The position numbers were made by a program, and so were the translations under genes. Below, piece after piece: positions 9,047 to 18,779 of a stretch of 64,000 bases of DNA. Below the pieces are notes generated by a model. The model was given only the letters and a program-made list of their open reading frames with translations. It was not told the origin of the DNA and did no database searches. The DNA is from Sinomicrobium soli (GTDB lineage Bacteria > Bacteroidota > Bacteroidia > Flavobacteriales > Flavobacteriaceae), in the NCBI RefSeq assembly GCF_003285545.1, contig NZ_QLNV01000011.1, positions 62,001 through 126,000 on the forward strand. The letters run 5' to 3'. How positions within the stretch are numbered: position 1 is the stretch's first letter; every line of letters begins with the position of its first letter.

Positions 9047-9388
9047 ATGAAAAAACTCATTCCCTTCCGAAATATGAAACTTTTGCGATTCGGGCGTGAT
9101 TTGAGAGAGGACCACAATCTTATTCTCAGAGACTACCTCTCCATAGAACGGACCCGGCTGTCTAACGAAAGAACACTATTGTCCTACATCCGTACATTTC
9201 TGTACCTGATACTGGGCGGTATCGCATTGATTCAACTCAACAATTTTTACAACCTCAGGTATCTGGGAATACTGGCTCTGGCTCTCAGTATCGTGTTTCT
9301 GGTTATCGGAATTTACCGGTTTATTCTGCTCAAAAAGAGCCTGAAACGTTTTTATTACGAATCCCGGGAACAACAAACCCGCAATTAA
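9047..9388 (+). CDS. DUF202 family small membrane protein
   Basis: Function unknown. The 113-residue protein has the DUF202 pattern: a cytoplasmic N-terminus, a conserved stretch LSIERTRLSNERTLLSYIRT (about residues 34-53), then two hydrophobic segments (about 52-70 and 75-95) and a basic tail. The Glu-Arg-Thr-rich stretch before the first membrane helix is diagnostic. It is the first gene of a four-gene plus-strand cluster, 15 bp before a CPA2 antiporter, suggesting that it works with ion transport; this is context only. Confidence 0.8.
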   Translation: MKKLIPFRNMKLLRFGRDLREDHNLILRDYLSIERTRLSNERTLLSYIRTFLYLILGGIALIQLNNFYNLRYLGILALALSIVFLVIGIYRFILLKKSLKRFYYESREQQTRN

Positions 9389-9403
9389 AAAATTATCCCC
9401 TTT

Positions 9404-11188
9404 ATGGAGTTACAACTATTAAATTTACTTTTGGTTCTGCTATTTGCCTGGTTAGGAGGTGCTGCAGCCACCCGGATGGGATACCCGTCCATTCTGGGAG
9501 AACTGGTGGCCGGCATTATTTTCGGTCCGGCCTGGCTCGGTATCCTGGCTCCCTCCGAAACCACCGCGATACTGGCAGAAATGGGGGTATTGCTCATGAT
9601 GCTGTACATAGGTATGGAAATAGACTTCCGGGACCTGGGGAAAGCTTCCAAAGCCGGGTTGCTGGCAGCCATAGGCGGCTTTGTTGTTCCTTTCGGCCTG
9701 GGATATTTCGTCATGATCCGGTTCGGCAGCTCACCTATGGGCGCCCTGTTTGTGGCCATAGCCGTGGGGGTCACTTCCCTGGCTACCAAATCGCGTATCC
9801 TGGTAGACCTGAAGCTCCTGAACACCCGTATCGCCCACGTGCTGATGGCAGGAGCCCTGATATCGGACACCGTGGCCCTGATTATCTTTGCAGGTATCAT
9901 CAGTTTTGCCGATGCCGGAAATATCGCTTTTACCGAAATTCTCCTGGTTACGGGCAAGGCTCTCGGTTTCTTTCTCGTAGCCGGACTGATCGGCATGTAT
10001 GTACTGCCTTTTCTCGGCAGGCAACTGGAAAAATCCGGACTTGCAAACCGCACCCTGTATTTTACCATAATGCTCGTTATAGCCATAGGTTTTTCCGAAC
10101 TGGCGGAACTGGCAGGGCTTCACTCCATTCTCGGCGCCTTTATTGCCGGGCTCTTCCTGAGGGACAGCATTTTTGACCACCGGCTTTCCAGGGAGCTCAA
10201 CAAGGTATTCCACGATATTTCCATCGGTTTCCTGGCCCCCATATTTTTTGTAACCGCAGGTTATCACGTCACCTTTGATGTTTTCCAGAACAACCTGACA
10301 TTGTTACTGATAGTACTCGCTGTGGCCGTACTGGGAAAAATTATCGGTACGACACTCTTCTATATCCCCAGCGGGAACGGATGGCGTGAAGGGATTACCG
10401 TAGGCACCGGGATGAACGGCCGCGGAGCAGTAGAGATCGTCATTGCCGGCATCGGGCTCAGTATGGGGTATATAGACAATACCATCTTTTCGATCCTGGT
10501 ATTTATGGCCATTTTCACTACCGCTACCGTACCCGTATTCCTGACCTGGACCACCAACTGGCTGCGAAAACGCGGAGAACTGGTTTTTTCCTCCACAAAG
10601 AAACAGGGGGTACTCATTCTCGGTGCCGGACCTCTGCCACTATACATTGCCGGAAAACTGAGATCGTCTGCCCAGGTCACCCTTATCGATTCGAATATAG
10701 ACAACTGCAGCAGGGCCTCGTCCTTCGGACTGAAATGCATACAGGGCAATGCCCTGAAAGAAGAGACCATCATAGAAGCCGACGGGTACGAAGCCGGTAC
10801 TTTCGTAAGCCTTACCAACAACAGCGAGATCAATGTACTCGCGGCACAGCTCGCCAATGAGGCCATAGGCATTCCCAACATTTACGTTTCCCTGAACCCT
10901 TCTTCGGAAGGAGCGAATGTCGACCTGCTGGAACCCATCGGGGCTTCCACCGTTTTCGCCAAAAAGATAGATCACTACAAATGGGATTACAAAATTGAGA
11001 ACAAAGAGTTTGAAGAATACAGTATCGAAATAACCGATACCGTTTCATCAAGAGAATTCCTGAAAAAGCTCACAGCCGAACAGGGAGACATACTTCCCGT
11101 ATTTTACAAAAACAGCGACGGAAAGTATCGCATTTACCATTACGGAGTGGAACTCGAACCGGGATATACCGTATATTATATCAGATAA
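9404..11188 (+). CDS. CPA2 family cation:proton antiporter with TrkA-N domain
   Basis: Predicted monovalent cation/proton antiporter of the KefB/KefC type. Residues about 1-385 form a 12-helix Na+/H+ exchanger domain with typical segments LGELVAGIIFGPAWLG and LGAFIAGLFL. About residues 398-520 form a Rossmann TrkA-N (RCK) domain starting VLILGAGPLPLYIAGKL, usually a nucleotide or glutathione sensor gating the channel. A short C-terminal RCK-C-like tail follows. The 594-residue length is normal. It is the second gene of the cluster and precedes a second antiporter by 69 bp. The transported ion (K+ or Na+) cannot be told from sequence. Confidence 0.9.
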   Translation: MELQLLNLLLVLLFAWLGGAAATRMGYPSILGELVAGIIFGPAWLGILAPSETTAILAEMGVLLMMLYIGMEIDFRDLGKASKAGLLAAIGGFVVPFGLGYFVMIRFGSSPMGALFVAIAVGVTSLATKSRILVDLKLLNTRIAHVLMAGALISDTVALIIFAGIISFADAGNIAFTEILLVTGKALGFFLVAGLIGMYVLPFLGRQLEKSGLANRTLYFTIMLVIAIGFSELAELAGLHSILGAFIAGLFLRDSIFDHRLSRELNKVFHDISIGFLAPIFFVTAGYHVTFDVFQNNLTLLLIVLAVAVLGKIIGTTLFYIPSGNGWREGITVGTGMNGRGAVEIVIAGIGLSMGYIDNTIFSILVFMAIFTTATVPVFLTWTTNWLRKRGELVFSSTKKQGVLILGAGPLPLYIAGKLRSSAQVTLIDSNIDNCSRASSFGLKCIQGNALKEETIIEADGYEAGTFVSLTNNSEINVLAAQLANEAIGIPNIYVSLNPSSEGANVDLLEPIGASTVFAKKIDHYKWDYKIENKEFEEYSIEITDTVSSREFLKKLTAEQGDILPVFYKNSDGKYRIYHYGVELEPGYTVYYIR

Positions 11189-11257
11189 TTATTGTAATCT
11201 TACATTTACATAGAATACAAAATGGCAAACACATAACACTTTTAACATCCCGTCACC

Positions 11258-13294
11258 ATGGAAACCATGATCAGTCAGTTAAAACACGAATTCGAACTGC
11301 CATTGAGCAATCCCGTACTGGTATTCAGCCTTATACTCTTTATTATACTGTTATCGCCCATACTCCTGAAGCGGCTGAATATTCCCGGCATCATCGTACT
11401 CATACTTTCCGGGGTGCTGATAGGCCCATATGGTCTCAATATCCTTGAAAAAAACTCGGCGGTAGACCTGTTTTCCACCATCGGGCTCCTGTATATCATG
11501 TTCATCGCCGGGCTGGAACTGGACATGAACGAATTCAAGGCCAACAGGAACAAAAGTGTGCTATTCGGTTTTTTTACCTTTATCATCCCGCTCGCCATAG
11601 GGCTGCCGGTATGTTATTACCTTCTGGGGTATAACCTGAATTCAAGCCTGCTCACCGCCAGTATGTTTGCCACGCATACCCTGGTAACCTATCCCATGGT
11701 CAGCAAGCTCGGGATATCCAAAAACCAGGCAGTTGCCGTTACCGTGGGAGGCACCATACTCACGGATACCGCAGTGCTTATCATACTTGCGGTAATCATG
11801 GGGTCTGAAGAGGGCGGGCTTACCACCGACTTCTGGATACGCCTGGCAATTTCCCTGGGGATTTTTCTGATCATTATGTTTCTGGTAATTCCGAAAATTG
11901 CCCAATGGTTCTTTCACAAGCTTGAAAACGAAAAACACTCACATTATATTTTTGTTCTTTTTATCGTTTTCCTGGCGGCATTCCTGGCGGAGATCGCAGG
12001 GGTAGAACCCATCATCGGGGCATTTATGGCCGGCCTGGCACTCAACCGTTTAATTCCCCACTCCTCTGCCTTAATGAACAGGATAGAGTTTATCGGGAAT
12101 TCCCTTTTTATTCCCTTCTTCCTGATCAGTGTCGGAATGCTGGTCGATATAGGGGTTATCACAGATGGCCCCATGGCATTGATCATAGCCGGAACACTTT
12201 CGGTAGTTGCCCTGGTGGGAAAATGGTGTGCCGCATTGCTTACCCAGGTCACATTCAGGTATTCCGCCGCCCAGAGACAACTTATTTTCGGGCTGAGCAG
12301 TGCTCACGCCGCCGCCACCCTGGCCGTGATCCTGGTGGGGTACCGGGCGGGAGTACTCGACAAGAATATTCTTAACGGCACCGTTATCCTGATCCTTATA
12401 ACCTGCATCATCGCTTCTTTCGCCACACAAAAAGCCGGCCGCAAGATTGCCATGAGTGCAGAAGAACCGAGCAGTAACAGTTCCGTTCCGGGAAGCAGGG
12501 GAACCATCTTTTCCGACGAGCATATCCTCCTCCCGATTGCCAATACCAGGAATATGGAGAAAGCCCTGGAATTCGCCACCCTGATCAAGGACAAAAAATC
12601 GGCATACCCCCTTACCATCCTTACGGTGGTCCCCAATGACAGGGAAGCTGAAAAAAACATGGGAAAAGCAAGGGAAGAGCTCGAGCGCTTCTCGCGTGAA
12701 GCCACGGCCTCCGAGATCAGGACCGATGTCATAGCCACCATAGATTACAACGCTTCCAACGGTATAGCCCGGACAGCCAGGGAAACCCTCGCCAATATTA
12801 TTTTACTGGGCTGGCCGGGAAAAAAGGGGTTTATCGAGAAACTCATCGGTGAAAAAATGGAACACCTGATGACCTATACCGATAAGACCATATTTATCGG
12901 GGATTTCAGGACACCCCTGGTAAAACATCAGCGTATTTTAGTCACGGCACCTCCCTTTTCCGAGCTGGAACAAGGTTTCGGCACCTGGGTCAGCAAAATA
13001 TGCCGGCTGTCTGAAGAACTCAACATACCCGTACGGTATTACTGTACCGCAGATACCAGGGAGGCCATACAAAAGTATACGGAAGCCCACAAGATCAACT
13101 CCGGGCATCAGTTCGAACTTCTGGAAAGCTGGGATGATTTCTTTATACTTTCCGGGGAGCTGAAACCAAACGATCTGTTTATACTGATCTCAGCCCGCAA
13201 GGGATCGGTTTCCCACCTGCCCCTGATGGACAACCTTCCTGCCAAACTGGAAAAGTACTTCGCCAGGAACAGCAAGATCATCGTATATCCGTGA
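11258..13294 (+). CDS. CPA2 family cation:proton antiporter with C-terminal universal-stress-like domain
   Basis: The 678-residue protein has an Na+/H+ exchanger domain over residues about 15-395 (IPGIIVLILSGVLIGPYGLN, PIIGAFMAGLALNRL) and then a soluble region of about 270 residues. That region reads like one or two USP-type alpha/beta domains: ILLPIANTRNMEKALEFATLIK resembles the USP start, and NIILLGWPGKKG resembles the usual nucleotide-binding segment. Unlike its upstream neighbour it has no TrkA domain. It ends 7 bp before the SLC13-type gene, so these two are probably translated from one message. Likely an ion/proton antiporter regulated by a cytosolic ligand. Confidence 0.88.
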   Translation: METMISQLKHEFELPLSNPVLVFSLILFIILLSPILLKRLNIPGIIVLILSGVLIGPYGLNILEKNSAVDLFSTIGLLYIMFIAGLELDMNEFKANRNKSVLFGFFTFIIPLAIGLPVCYYLLGYNLNSSLLTASMFATHTLVTYPMVSKLGISKNQAVAVTVGGTILTDTAVLIILAVIMGSEEGGLTTDFWIRLAISLGIFLIIMFLVIPKIAQWFFHKLENEKHSHYIFVLFIVFLAAFLAEIAGVEPIIGAFMAGLALNRLIPHSSALMNRIEFIGNSLFIPFFLISVGMLVDIGVITDGPMALIIAGTLSVVALVGKWCAALLTQVTFRYSAAQRQLIFGLSSAHAAATLAVILVGYRAGVLDKNILNGTVILILITCIIASFATQKAGRKIAMSAEEPSSNSSVPGSRGTIFSDEHILLPIANTRNMEKALEFATLIKDKKSAYPLTILTVVPNDREAEKNMGKAREELERFSREATASEIRTDVIATIDYNASNGIARTARETLANIILLGWPGKKGFIEKLIGEKMEHLMTYTDKTIFIGDFRTPLVKHQRILVTAPPFSELEQGFGTWVSKICRLSEELNIPVRYYCTADTREAIQKYTEAHKINSGHQFELLESWDDFFILSGELKPNDLFILISARKGSVSHLPLMDNLPAKLEKYFARNSKIIVYP

Positions 13295-13301
13295 TAAACA
13301 T

Positions 13302-15077
13302 ATGTCTGTACAATTAATCGTTACACTTGTCATCATCGGCACAGGCATATTCCTGTTTGTCAGGGACTACTTTTCCATAGACACGACTTCCGTGCTTATC
13401 ATGGCCCTTTTCATCGTGTCCGGGGTACTGAGCCCCGAAGAAGGGTTTTCGGGCTTTAACCATCCGGCAACCATCACCCTCGGATGTATGTTTGTGATCA
13501 GCGCAGGTGTATTTCATTCCGGGTTACTCGAAGGGGTCAGTGAAAAAATGGTAAAACTCGCCCGCAAGGGCTATATACCGGCCCTTATCGTATTCTGCCT
13601 GAGCTCAGCGCTGTTTTCCGCTTTTGTCAACGATACTGCGGTAGTGGCCCTGTTGCTGCCCGTAGCTCTCAGGGTATGCCGGGAAAGCGATATCAGCCCT
13701 TCAAGACTACTTATCCCCATCTCCTTTTGCGCGTTGTTCGGGGGCACTTGTACGCTGATAGGAACTTCGACCAATATACTGGTGAGCAGTTATGCCGAAA
13801 AGCTGGGAGTCGAAGGGTTCGGGATGTTCGAATTCAGCCTGGCCGCACTCTGCCTGCTCGCTATAGGATTTATCTATATTTTTTTCGCATCTCCCCTGAT
13901 ACTTCCGAAACGGAAAAACACCGCCAAAGCCCTGAAAGAAGAAGCGGAAAACTATGTCAGTGAAATTGTCATCCCGGAAGGATGCCCGGATACCGGCACC
14001 AGTATTTCGCGATCCGGACTGGTCCGGGAATACGAGCTGCAGATACTGAGTATACGCCGCAACGATATCAATATTTATCACATAAGCCCGGAAACCACTA
14101 TACAGCAGGGTGATGTTATCAGAGTCATTATCCGGCCGGACACCCTTAATCTTATCCACGAGGCCGGCAGATATACCATAAAAGGTGACCTGAAGGGATC
14201 GCCCCTGAAAAGCGATGACGACGAAAGACATCTTTACGAGGTCATTATTCCCTTCGGTTCTTCCCTTTCCGGAAATTCCCTGCGTGCTGTCAATTTCCGT
14301 CGCAAATACCGCTCTTCCGTACTGGCCATACGGCACCGTGGAGCATTACAGATGGAAAAGCTTGCCGATACCCGGCTCCTGGAAGGTGATATGCTTCTTG
14401 TCCTCGGGTCGTATGAAGAAGTACAGGCCCTGTCGTCACAGGGAATGATCGTTATACTCTCGGAACACAAATCGACCCGCGTGAACCTCAGGAAAGCCAT
14501 TCCTTCCCTGGTCATCGCATCAGGAGTAATTCTCGCAGCCACCCTCAACCTCACCTCCATACTGATCAGCAGTATGATAGGCTCTCTCTTAATGATCATC
14601 ACGGCAACCCTGAAACCCACGGAAGCCTATAAGGCAATAGAATGGAAAGTCATTTTTATGGTGGCCGGGGTGCTTTCGATGGGAACGGCACTGGAAAAAA
14701 CAGGCGGGGCAGAGCAGATGGCCGCTTTTATAGAACAAAGCCTCGGAAGCTATGATCCGAGGATAACGCTGAGCCTGCTGTACCTGGCCACCTTTCTCTC
14801 TACCAACATTCTTTCAAGCAAGGCAGCTGCAGCCCTTATGACCCCGATAGTTATCAATCTCGCCGCTGCCATGAACGTAAACGAACGGCCATTTCTGGTC
14901 GCGGTCATGTTTGCCTGTTCCCTTACCTTTATGACCCCGGTAAGCTACCCTACAAATACCATGGTATACGCCCCCGGAAATTACCGGTTCAATGATTTTC
15001 TGAAGATCGGCACCCCGCTCAACATTATTACCTGGATCGTAGCTTCGCTGATTATTCCGTATTTCTTTCCGTTTTGA
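13302..15077 (+). CDS. SLC13/DASS-type permease with two RCK-C domains
   Basis: Membrane permease of the ArsB/NhaD/SLC13 superfamily (591 residues). An N-terminal block of helices includes SAFVNDTAVVALLLPV and GGTCTLIGTSTNILV, the hairpin motifs of the family, and a matching block lies at the C-terminus (FMTPVSYPTNTMVYAPG). Between them, residues about 215-385, are two RCK-C (TrkA-C) repeats, seen in the paired segments QQGDVIRVII and LEGDMLLVLG. This domain order is known for sulfate or dicarboxylate permeases in other phyla, but the substrate here is undetermined. It is the last gene of the cluster; tandem hairpins and a terminator follow. Confidence 0.87.
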   Translation: MSVQLIVTLVIIGTGIFLFVRDYFSIDTTSVLIMALFIVSGVLSPEEGFSGFNHPATITLGCMFVISAGVFHSGLLEGVSEKMVKLARKGYIPALIVFCLSSALFSAFVNDTAVVALLLPVALRVCRESDISPSRLLIPISFCALFGGTCTLIGTSTNILVSSYAEKLGVEGFGMFEFSLAALCLLAIGFIYIFFASPLILPKRKNTAKALKEEAENYVSEIVIPEGCPDTGTSISRSGLVREYELQILSIRRNDINIYHISPETTIQQGDVIRVIIRPDTLNLIHEAGRYTIKGDLKGSPLKSDDDERHLYEVIIPFGSSLSGNSLRAVNFRRKYRSSVLAIRHRGALQMEKLADTRLLEGDMLLVLGSYEEVQALSSQGMIVILSEHKSTRVNLRKAIPSLVIASGVILAATLNLTSILISSMIGSLLMIITATLKPTEAYKAIEWKVIFMVAGVLSMGTALEKTGGAEQMAAFIEQSLGSYDPRITLSLLYLATFLSTNILSSKAAAALMTPIVINLAAAMNVNERPFLVAVMFACSLTFMTPVSYPTNTMVYAPGNYRFNDFLKIGTPLNIITWIVASLIIPYFFPF

Positions 15078-15125
15078 CAAGGAGTCCGGGAGTGTTTACT
15101 CCGGGAATATTTGAACTAAACCTCT

Positions 15126-15195
15126 CTATGGACTTGAAGTCCATAGGTTTTCGGCAGACTTTTAGAACCTGGAAGGAAGATGCACTGAAGTGCAT
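15126..15195. repeat. pair of similar small palindromes
   Basis: A perfect 21-nt palindrome at 15126-15146 (arms CTATGGACTT and AAGTCCATAG around a G) is followed by GTTTT. A second, ATGCACT-GA-AGTGCAT at 15180-15195, is followed by AGTTTT. They share the frame CT(T)GAAGTnCATAG(G)TTTT about 50 bp apart. They lie downstream of the permease gene and could be weak terminators or remnants of a mobile repeat. Confidence 0.5.
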
Positions 15196-15237
15196 AGTTT
15201 TAAACTTTTTTGAGACCAACAAACCTTTTCCCATAAA

Positions 15238-15265
15238 AAAACCCGTGCCGTCCGGCACGGGTTTT
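15238..15265. terminator. bidirectional rho-independent terminator
   Basis: AAAACCCGTGCCG, loop TC, CGGCACGGGTTTT forms a 13-bp stem flanked by A- and T-runs. It lies between the convergent permease and accC genes and can serve both strands. Confidence 0.88.
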
Positions 15266-15288
15266 CAGTATGTTACAGTATTTTTATC

Positions 15289-16641
15289 CTATTCTTCCTC
15301 TTCAGGCTTCATTTCGAAGTCTTCCATAAACTTGGTGGTGTAATTCCCCGCAATATAATCGGGGTGGTCCATCAGCTGCCTGTGAAAAGGGATGGTCGTT
15401 TTAATCCCTTCGATAACGAATTCGTCGAGTGCCCGCTTCATCTTGTTGATCGCCTCGTCACGGGTCTGTGCCGTGGTGATGAGCTTGGCGATCATGGAAT
15501 CGTAATTGGGCGGTATCACATAACCGCTGTACACATGCGTATCGAGGCGCACTCCGTGGCCTCCCGGCGCATGCAGGGTAGTGATCCGTCCGGGAGACGG
15601 CCTGAAGTCGTTATACGGGTCTTCGGCATTGATACGGCACTCTATGGAATGCAGTTTGGGCGTGTAATTACGCCCGGAGATCGGCACTCCTGCAGCAACC
15701 AGTATCTGCTCGCGGATCAGGTCGTAATCGATCACCTGTTCGGTGATCGGGTGCTCTACCTGGATACGGGTGTTCATTTCCATAAAATAGAAATTCCGGT
15801 GTTTGTCGACAAGAAACTCAACGGTACCGGCACCTTCATATTTTATGTATTCCGCAGCCTTTACCGCCGCTTTTCCCATTTTTTCCCGGAGTTCATCGGT
15901 CATAAAGGGAGAGGGGGTCTCTTCGGTAAGCTTCTGGTGCCTCCGTTGTACGGAACAGTCCCTTTCCGAAAGGTGACAGGCCTTTCCATAGGCATCGCCT
16001 ACGATCTGTATTTCGATATGCCTGGGCTCTTCTATGAGCTTTTCCATATACATCCCGTCGTTCCCGAAGGCTGCAGCAGCCTCCTGCTGGGCACTTTCCA
16101 GGGCCTTTTTAAGGTCTTCTTTCTTCCATACGGCACGCATGCCCTTTCCTCCGCCTCCTGCAGTGGCCTTCAGCATCACGGGATATCCCATTTCTTTGGC
16201 CAGTTTTGCCGCGTGTTCATAAGATTCCAGAAGCCCGTCTGATCCGGGAACCGTAGGAACACCGGCTTCCTTCATGGTCGCTTTTGCCGTAGCCTTGTCT
16301 CCCATTTTCTCGATCATTTCGGAAGAAGCCCCGATAAACTTGATCTCGTGCTCGGCACATATTTTGGAAAACTTGGCATTTTCGGAAAGAAATCCGTACC
16401 CCGGATGTATGGCATCGGCATTCGTGATCTCCGCTGCCGCGATGATATTGGACATCTTGAGGTACGACATATTGCTCGGGGGAGGTCCTATACAGACCGC
16501 TTCATCGGCAAAACGGACATGCAGGCTTTCGGCATCGGCCGTAGAATAGACTGCTACGGTCTTGATACCCATTTCCCTGCACGTACGAATAACGCGAAGC
16601 GCAATCTCTCCCCGGTTTGCTATCAGTATTTTTTTAAACAT
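15289..16641 (-). CDS. accC: acetyl-CoA carboxylase, biotin carboxylase subunit
   Basis: Carboxylates the biotin on BCCP with bicarbonate and ATP, the first half-reaction of fatty-acid synthesis. The 450-residue protein starts [20 protein letters not shown], has the glycine-rich ATP-grasp loop [12 protein letters not shown] (about 159-170), the [15 protein letters not shown] active-site segment and a C-terminal B-C domain. Length matches the family. It follows accB by 20 bp on the same strand, and fabH lies just upstream of accB, giving a compact fatty-acid initiation cluster. Confidence 0.97.
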   Translation of the reverse strand: MFKKILIANRGEIALRVIRTCREMGIKTVAVYSTADAESLHVRFADEAVCIGPPPSNMSYLKMSNIIAAAEITNADAIHPGYGFLSENAKFSKICAEHEIKFIGASSEMIEKMGDKATAKATMKEAGVPTVPGSDGLLESYEHAAKLAKEMGYPVMLKATAGGGGKGMRAVWKKEDLKKALESAQQEAAAAFGNDGMYMEKLIEEPRHIEIQIVGDAYGKACHLSERDCSVQRRHQKLTEETPSPFMTDELREKMGKAAVKAAEYIKYEGAGTVEFLVDKHRNFYFMEMNTRIQVEHPITEQVIDYDLIREQILVAAGVPISGRNYTPKLHSIECRINAEDPYNDFRPSPGRITTLHAPGGHGVRLDTHVYSGYVIPPNYDSMIAKLITTAQTRDEAINKMKRALDEFVIEGIKTTIPFHRQLMDHPDYIAGNYTTKFMEDFEMKPEEEE

Positions 16642-16661
16642 CTGCTGAAATTTAAAATTTC

Positions 16662-17153
16662 TTATGATGGATCAACCAGGAAAAGGGGTTGGTCGAATTC
16701 TACCGGCGACGAATCGTCTACCAGTACCTTAACGATCTTACCGGACACCTCCGATTCGATCTCGTTAAACAGCTTCATCGCTTCTATAACACAAAGTACG
16801 TCACCCTGTTTTATAGTGCTTCCTACCTCTACAAAAGCAGCTTTATCCGGTGAAGGTTTCCGGTAAAAGGTTCCGATAATGGGAGATTTTATGGTAATGT
16901 ATTTATCGTTGTCGGACGAGGGGTTCTCAGGGGCAGGGGCCGGCGGGGCAGGAACTTCCTGAGCCGGTTGCTGTACCTGCTGCGGCGCCACGGCGGGAGC
17001 CACGGGTACATGCTGAATGTACGTGGTTTCTGCAGCACTTCCTTCGGTACCCGTCTTGATCGTGATCTTTACATCGTCCATTTCCAGCTTTACCTCACTG
17101 GCACCGGACTTGGCGACGAATTTGATCAGATTTTGAATTTCTTTTAAATCCAT
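16662..17153 (-). CDS. accB: acetyl-CoA carboxylase, biotin carboxyl carrier protein
   Basis: Carries the biotin that shuttles CO2 between AccC and the carboxyltransferase. I place the start at the ATG at 17153 because [17 protein letters not shown] is the normal BCCP N-terminus and an A-rich leader precedes it; an in-frame start 12 codons upstream (17189) is possible. A Pro/Ala-rich linker (about 48-80) joins the N-terminal helix to the biotinyl domain, where the biotinylated Lys sits in EAMKL (about K127). The usual Met after the Lys is Leu here, as in other members. It lies between fabH and accC. Confidence 0.96.
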   Translation of the reverse strand: MDLKEIQNLIKFVAKSGASEVKLEMDDVKITIKTGTEGSAAETTYIQHVPVAPAVAPQQVQQPAQEVPAPPAPAPENPSSDNDKYITIKSPIIGTFYRKPSPDKAAFVEVGSTIKQGDVLCVIEAMKLFNEIESEVSGKIVKVLVDDSSPVEFDQPLFLVDPS

Positions 17154-17216
17154 GTTAGTCGTTTTGTTTGTTTTTAGGTCTTTTTGCATTTCCCGACAAA
17201 CGGGACGAATGTCATA

Positions 17217-18221
17217 TTACCGGGGGTCATAGGCCCATTTCAGATACACGGAACCCCAGGTAAAACCACCTCCAAAGGCAGCAAATATAAGGTTATCTCC
17301 TTTTTTCAGTTGCTTTTCATAGTCGTTTAACAGCAGCGGCAGGGTCGCCGATGTGGTATTCCCGTACTTCTGAATGTTTACCATCACCTTTTCCTCCTGC
17401 AGCCCTACACGTGCGGCCGTGGCATCTATAATCCTCTTATTGGCCTGGTGCGGTACCAACCATTGCACATCGTCATGCTCCAGGTTATTCCTCTTCATTA
17501 TCTTGTCGGCCACATCAGCCATATTGGACACTGCAAACTTGAATACCGTCCTGCCGTCCTGGTGGACGTAGTGCTGCTTGTTCCTGACGGTCTCTTCCGT
17601 AGCCGGCATCAACGACCCCCCGGCTTCCATGTTCAGGAAAGCCCTTCCGGCGCCATCAGACCTCAGGTATTCATCCTGGAGCCCCAATCCCTCTTCATTA
17701 GGCTCGAACAAAACCGCACCCCCGCCGTCTCCGAAGATGATACAGGTAGTGCGATCGGTGTAATCGATGATCGAAGACATCTTGTCTGCACCTACCAGCA
17801 ACACTTTCTTATATCTTCCCGACTCTATATAACTGGCCGCTGTAGACATCCCGTACAAAAAACTGGAACAGGCCGCCTGCAGATCATAGGAGAAGGCATT
17901 CACCGCTCCAATTTCGGTAGCCACATAGGCCCCGGTAGAGGCCACGAGAAGATCGGGCGTAGCGGTAGCCATAATAATAAGGTCTATTTCTTCCGGATTG
18001 ATCTGTGATTTTTTTATAAGGTCTTTTGCAGCTTCTATGGCAAGATAAGATGTGCCCCTGGTATCGTCCTTGAGAATACGTCGCTCCTTGATCCCTGTTC
18101 TTGTGGTAATCCACTCGTCATTGGTTTCCACCATACCTTCCAGGATCTTATTGGTCAGTACAAAATCCGGGACATATGCTCCTACAGCGGTAATTGCTGC
18201 TGTTTTTTTACCCATAATCAA
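17217..18221 (-). CDS. fabH: 3-oxoacyl-[acyl-carrier-protein] synthase III
   Basis: Condenses acetyl- or branched acyl-CoA with malonyl-ACP to start fatty-acid chains. The 334-residue protein shows the triad Cys118 in QAACSSFLYG, His258 in WLVPHQANKR and Asn288 in YGNTTSAT, plus the N-terminal WITTRTGIKERR. Translation may begin at M1 or at M3 (MGKK). It follows rpmF in the conserved bacterial order DUF177-rpmF-fabH, but here a 331-bp gap with a terminator separates rpmF and fabH, so fabH probably has its own promoter. accB follows 63 bp downstream. Confidence 0.96.
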   Translation of the reverse strand: MIMGKKTAAITAVGAYVPDFVLTNKILEGMVETNDEWITTRTGIKERRILKDDTRGTSYLAIEAAKDLIKKSQINPEEIDLIIMATATPDLLVASTGAYVATEIGAVNAFSYDLQAACSSFLYGMSTAASYIESGRYKKVLLVGADKMSSIIDYTDRTTCIIFGDGGGAVLFEPNEEGLGLQDEYLRSDGAGRAFLNMEAGGSLMPATEETVRNKQHYVHQDGRTVFKFAVSNMADVADKIMKRNNLEHDDVQWLVPHQANKRIIDATAARVGLQEEKVMVNIQKYGNTTSATLPLLLNDYEKQLKKGDNLIFAAFGGGFTWGSVYLKWAYDPR

Positions 18222-18552
18222 ATTCCGTTTTATTCAAAAACACGAAACCGAAGAAAAATTAACATCCCTCTACCATCGCGGGGCGGGACCTTCTGTTCCG
18301 GATACCGGAATCCGCTACCAAACACGAGGCCTCCTCCTCACACCGTCAAATAATAATCACAACTCATTCTCCTGTACACAAAGCACCTTTGCCCGGAATA
18401 TATCACCGGTTTACAGCGAACTATTATATGTGAAATTATTAATTTTCTTTGAATTTCGGTGCAAAATAGTTGGTTTTTACTATTTAGAAAAATATTTCTT
18501 CATAAAAAAAACCCTCACACCGTGAGAGTTTTACATTTTAATATCGGGCTTA
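18222..18552. other. 331-bp gap between rpmF and fabH with rpmF terminator
   Basis: On the minus strand the hairpin CTCAC-GGT-GTGAG with an uneven extension (about 18511-18528) is followed by an eight-base U-run (18503-18510), a good terminator for rpmF. The rest, 18222-18500, must hold the fabH promoter; no perfect TAnnTTTG was found, the nearest being TATTTTG around 18464-18470 on the minus strand, one base short. No gene is seen. Confidence 0.6.
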
Positions 18553-18750
18553 TTAAGCCACTTCTTCTGTGGTATTATCAATTAACACCTTACCCCTGTA
18601 GTACAGTTTTCCTTCATGCCAGTGTGCCCTGTGGTAAAGGTGAGCCTCTCCCGTGGTGGAGTCTACGGCAATTTGAGGAGCAGTCGCCTTGTAATGCGTT
18701 CTTCTTTTATCTCTTCTCGTACTGGACTGTCTTCTTTTAGGATGTGCCAT
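18553..18750 (-). CDS. rpmF: 50S ribosomal protein L32
   Basis: Small protein of the large ribosomal subunit. The 65-residue sequence begins [20 protein letters not shown], the classic L32 N-terminus, followed by the shorter flavobacterial-type C-terminus without the zinc-binding cysteines found in some other lineages. It follows the DUF177 gene by 29 bp, an order conserved across bacteria, and is terminated by a hairpin just downstream. Confidence 0.97.
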   Translation of the reverse strand: MAHPKRRQSSTRRDKRRTHYKATAPQIAVDSTTGEAHLYHRAHWHEGKLYYRGKVLIDNTTEEVA

Positions 18751-18779
18751 TTTCGTCTATTTTAAAATTTTTGCTTCTC

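Noticed and set aside
17154-17189. Longer accB start at 17189
   Set aside because: The extra 12 residues are Lys/Thr/Asn-rich and unlike BCCP N-termini; MDLKEIQ at 17153 is the standard start.
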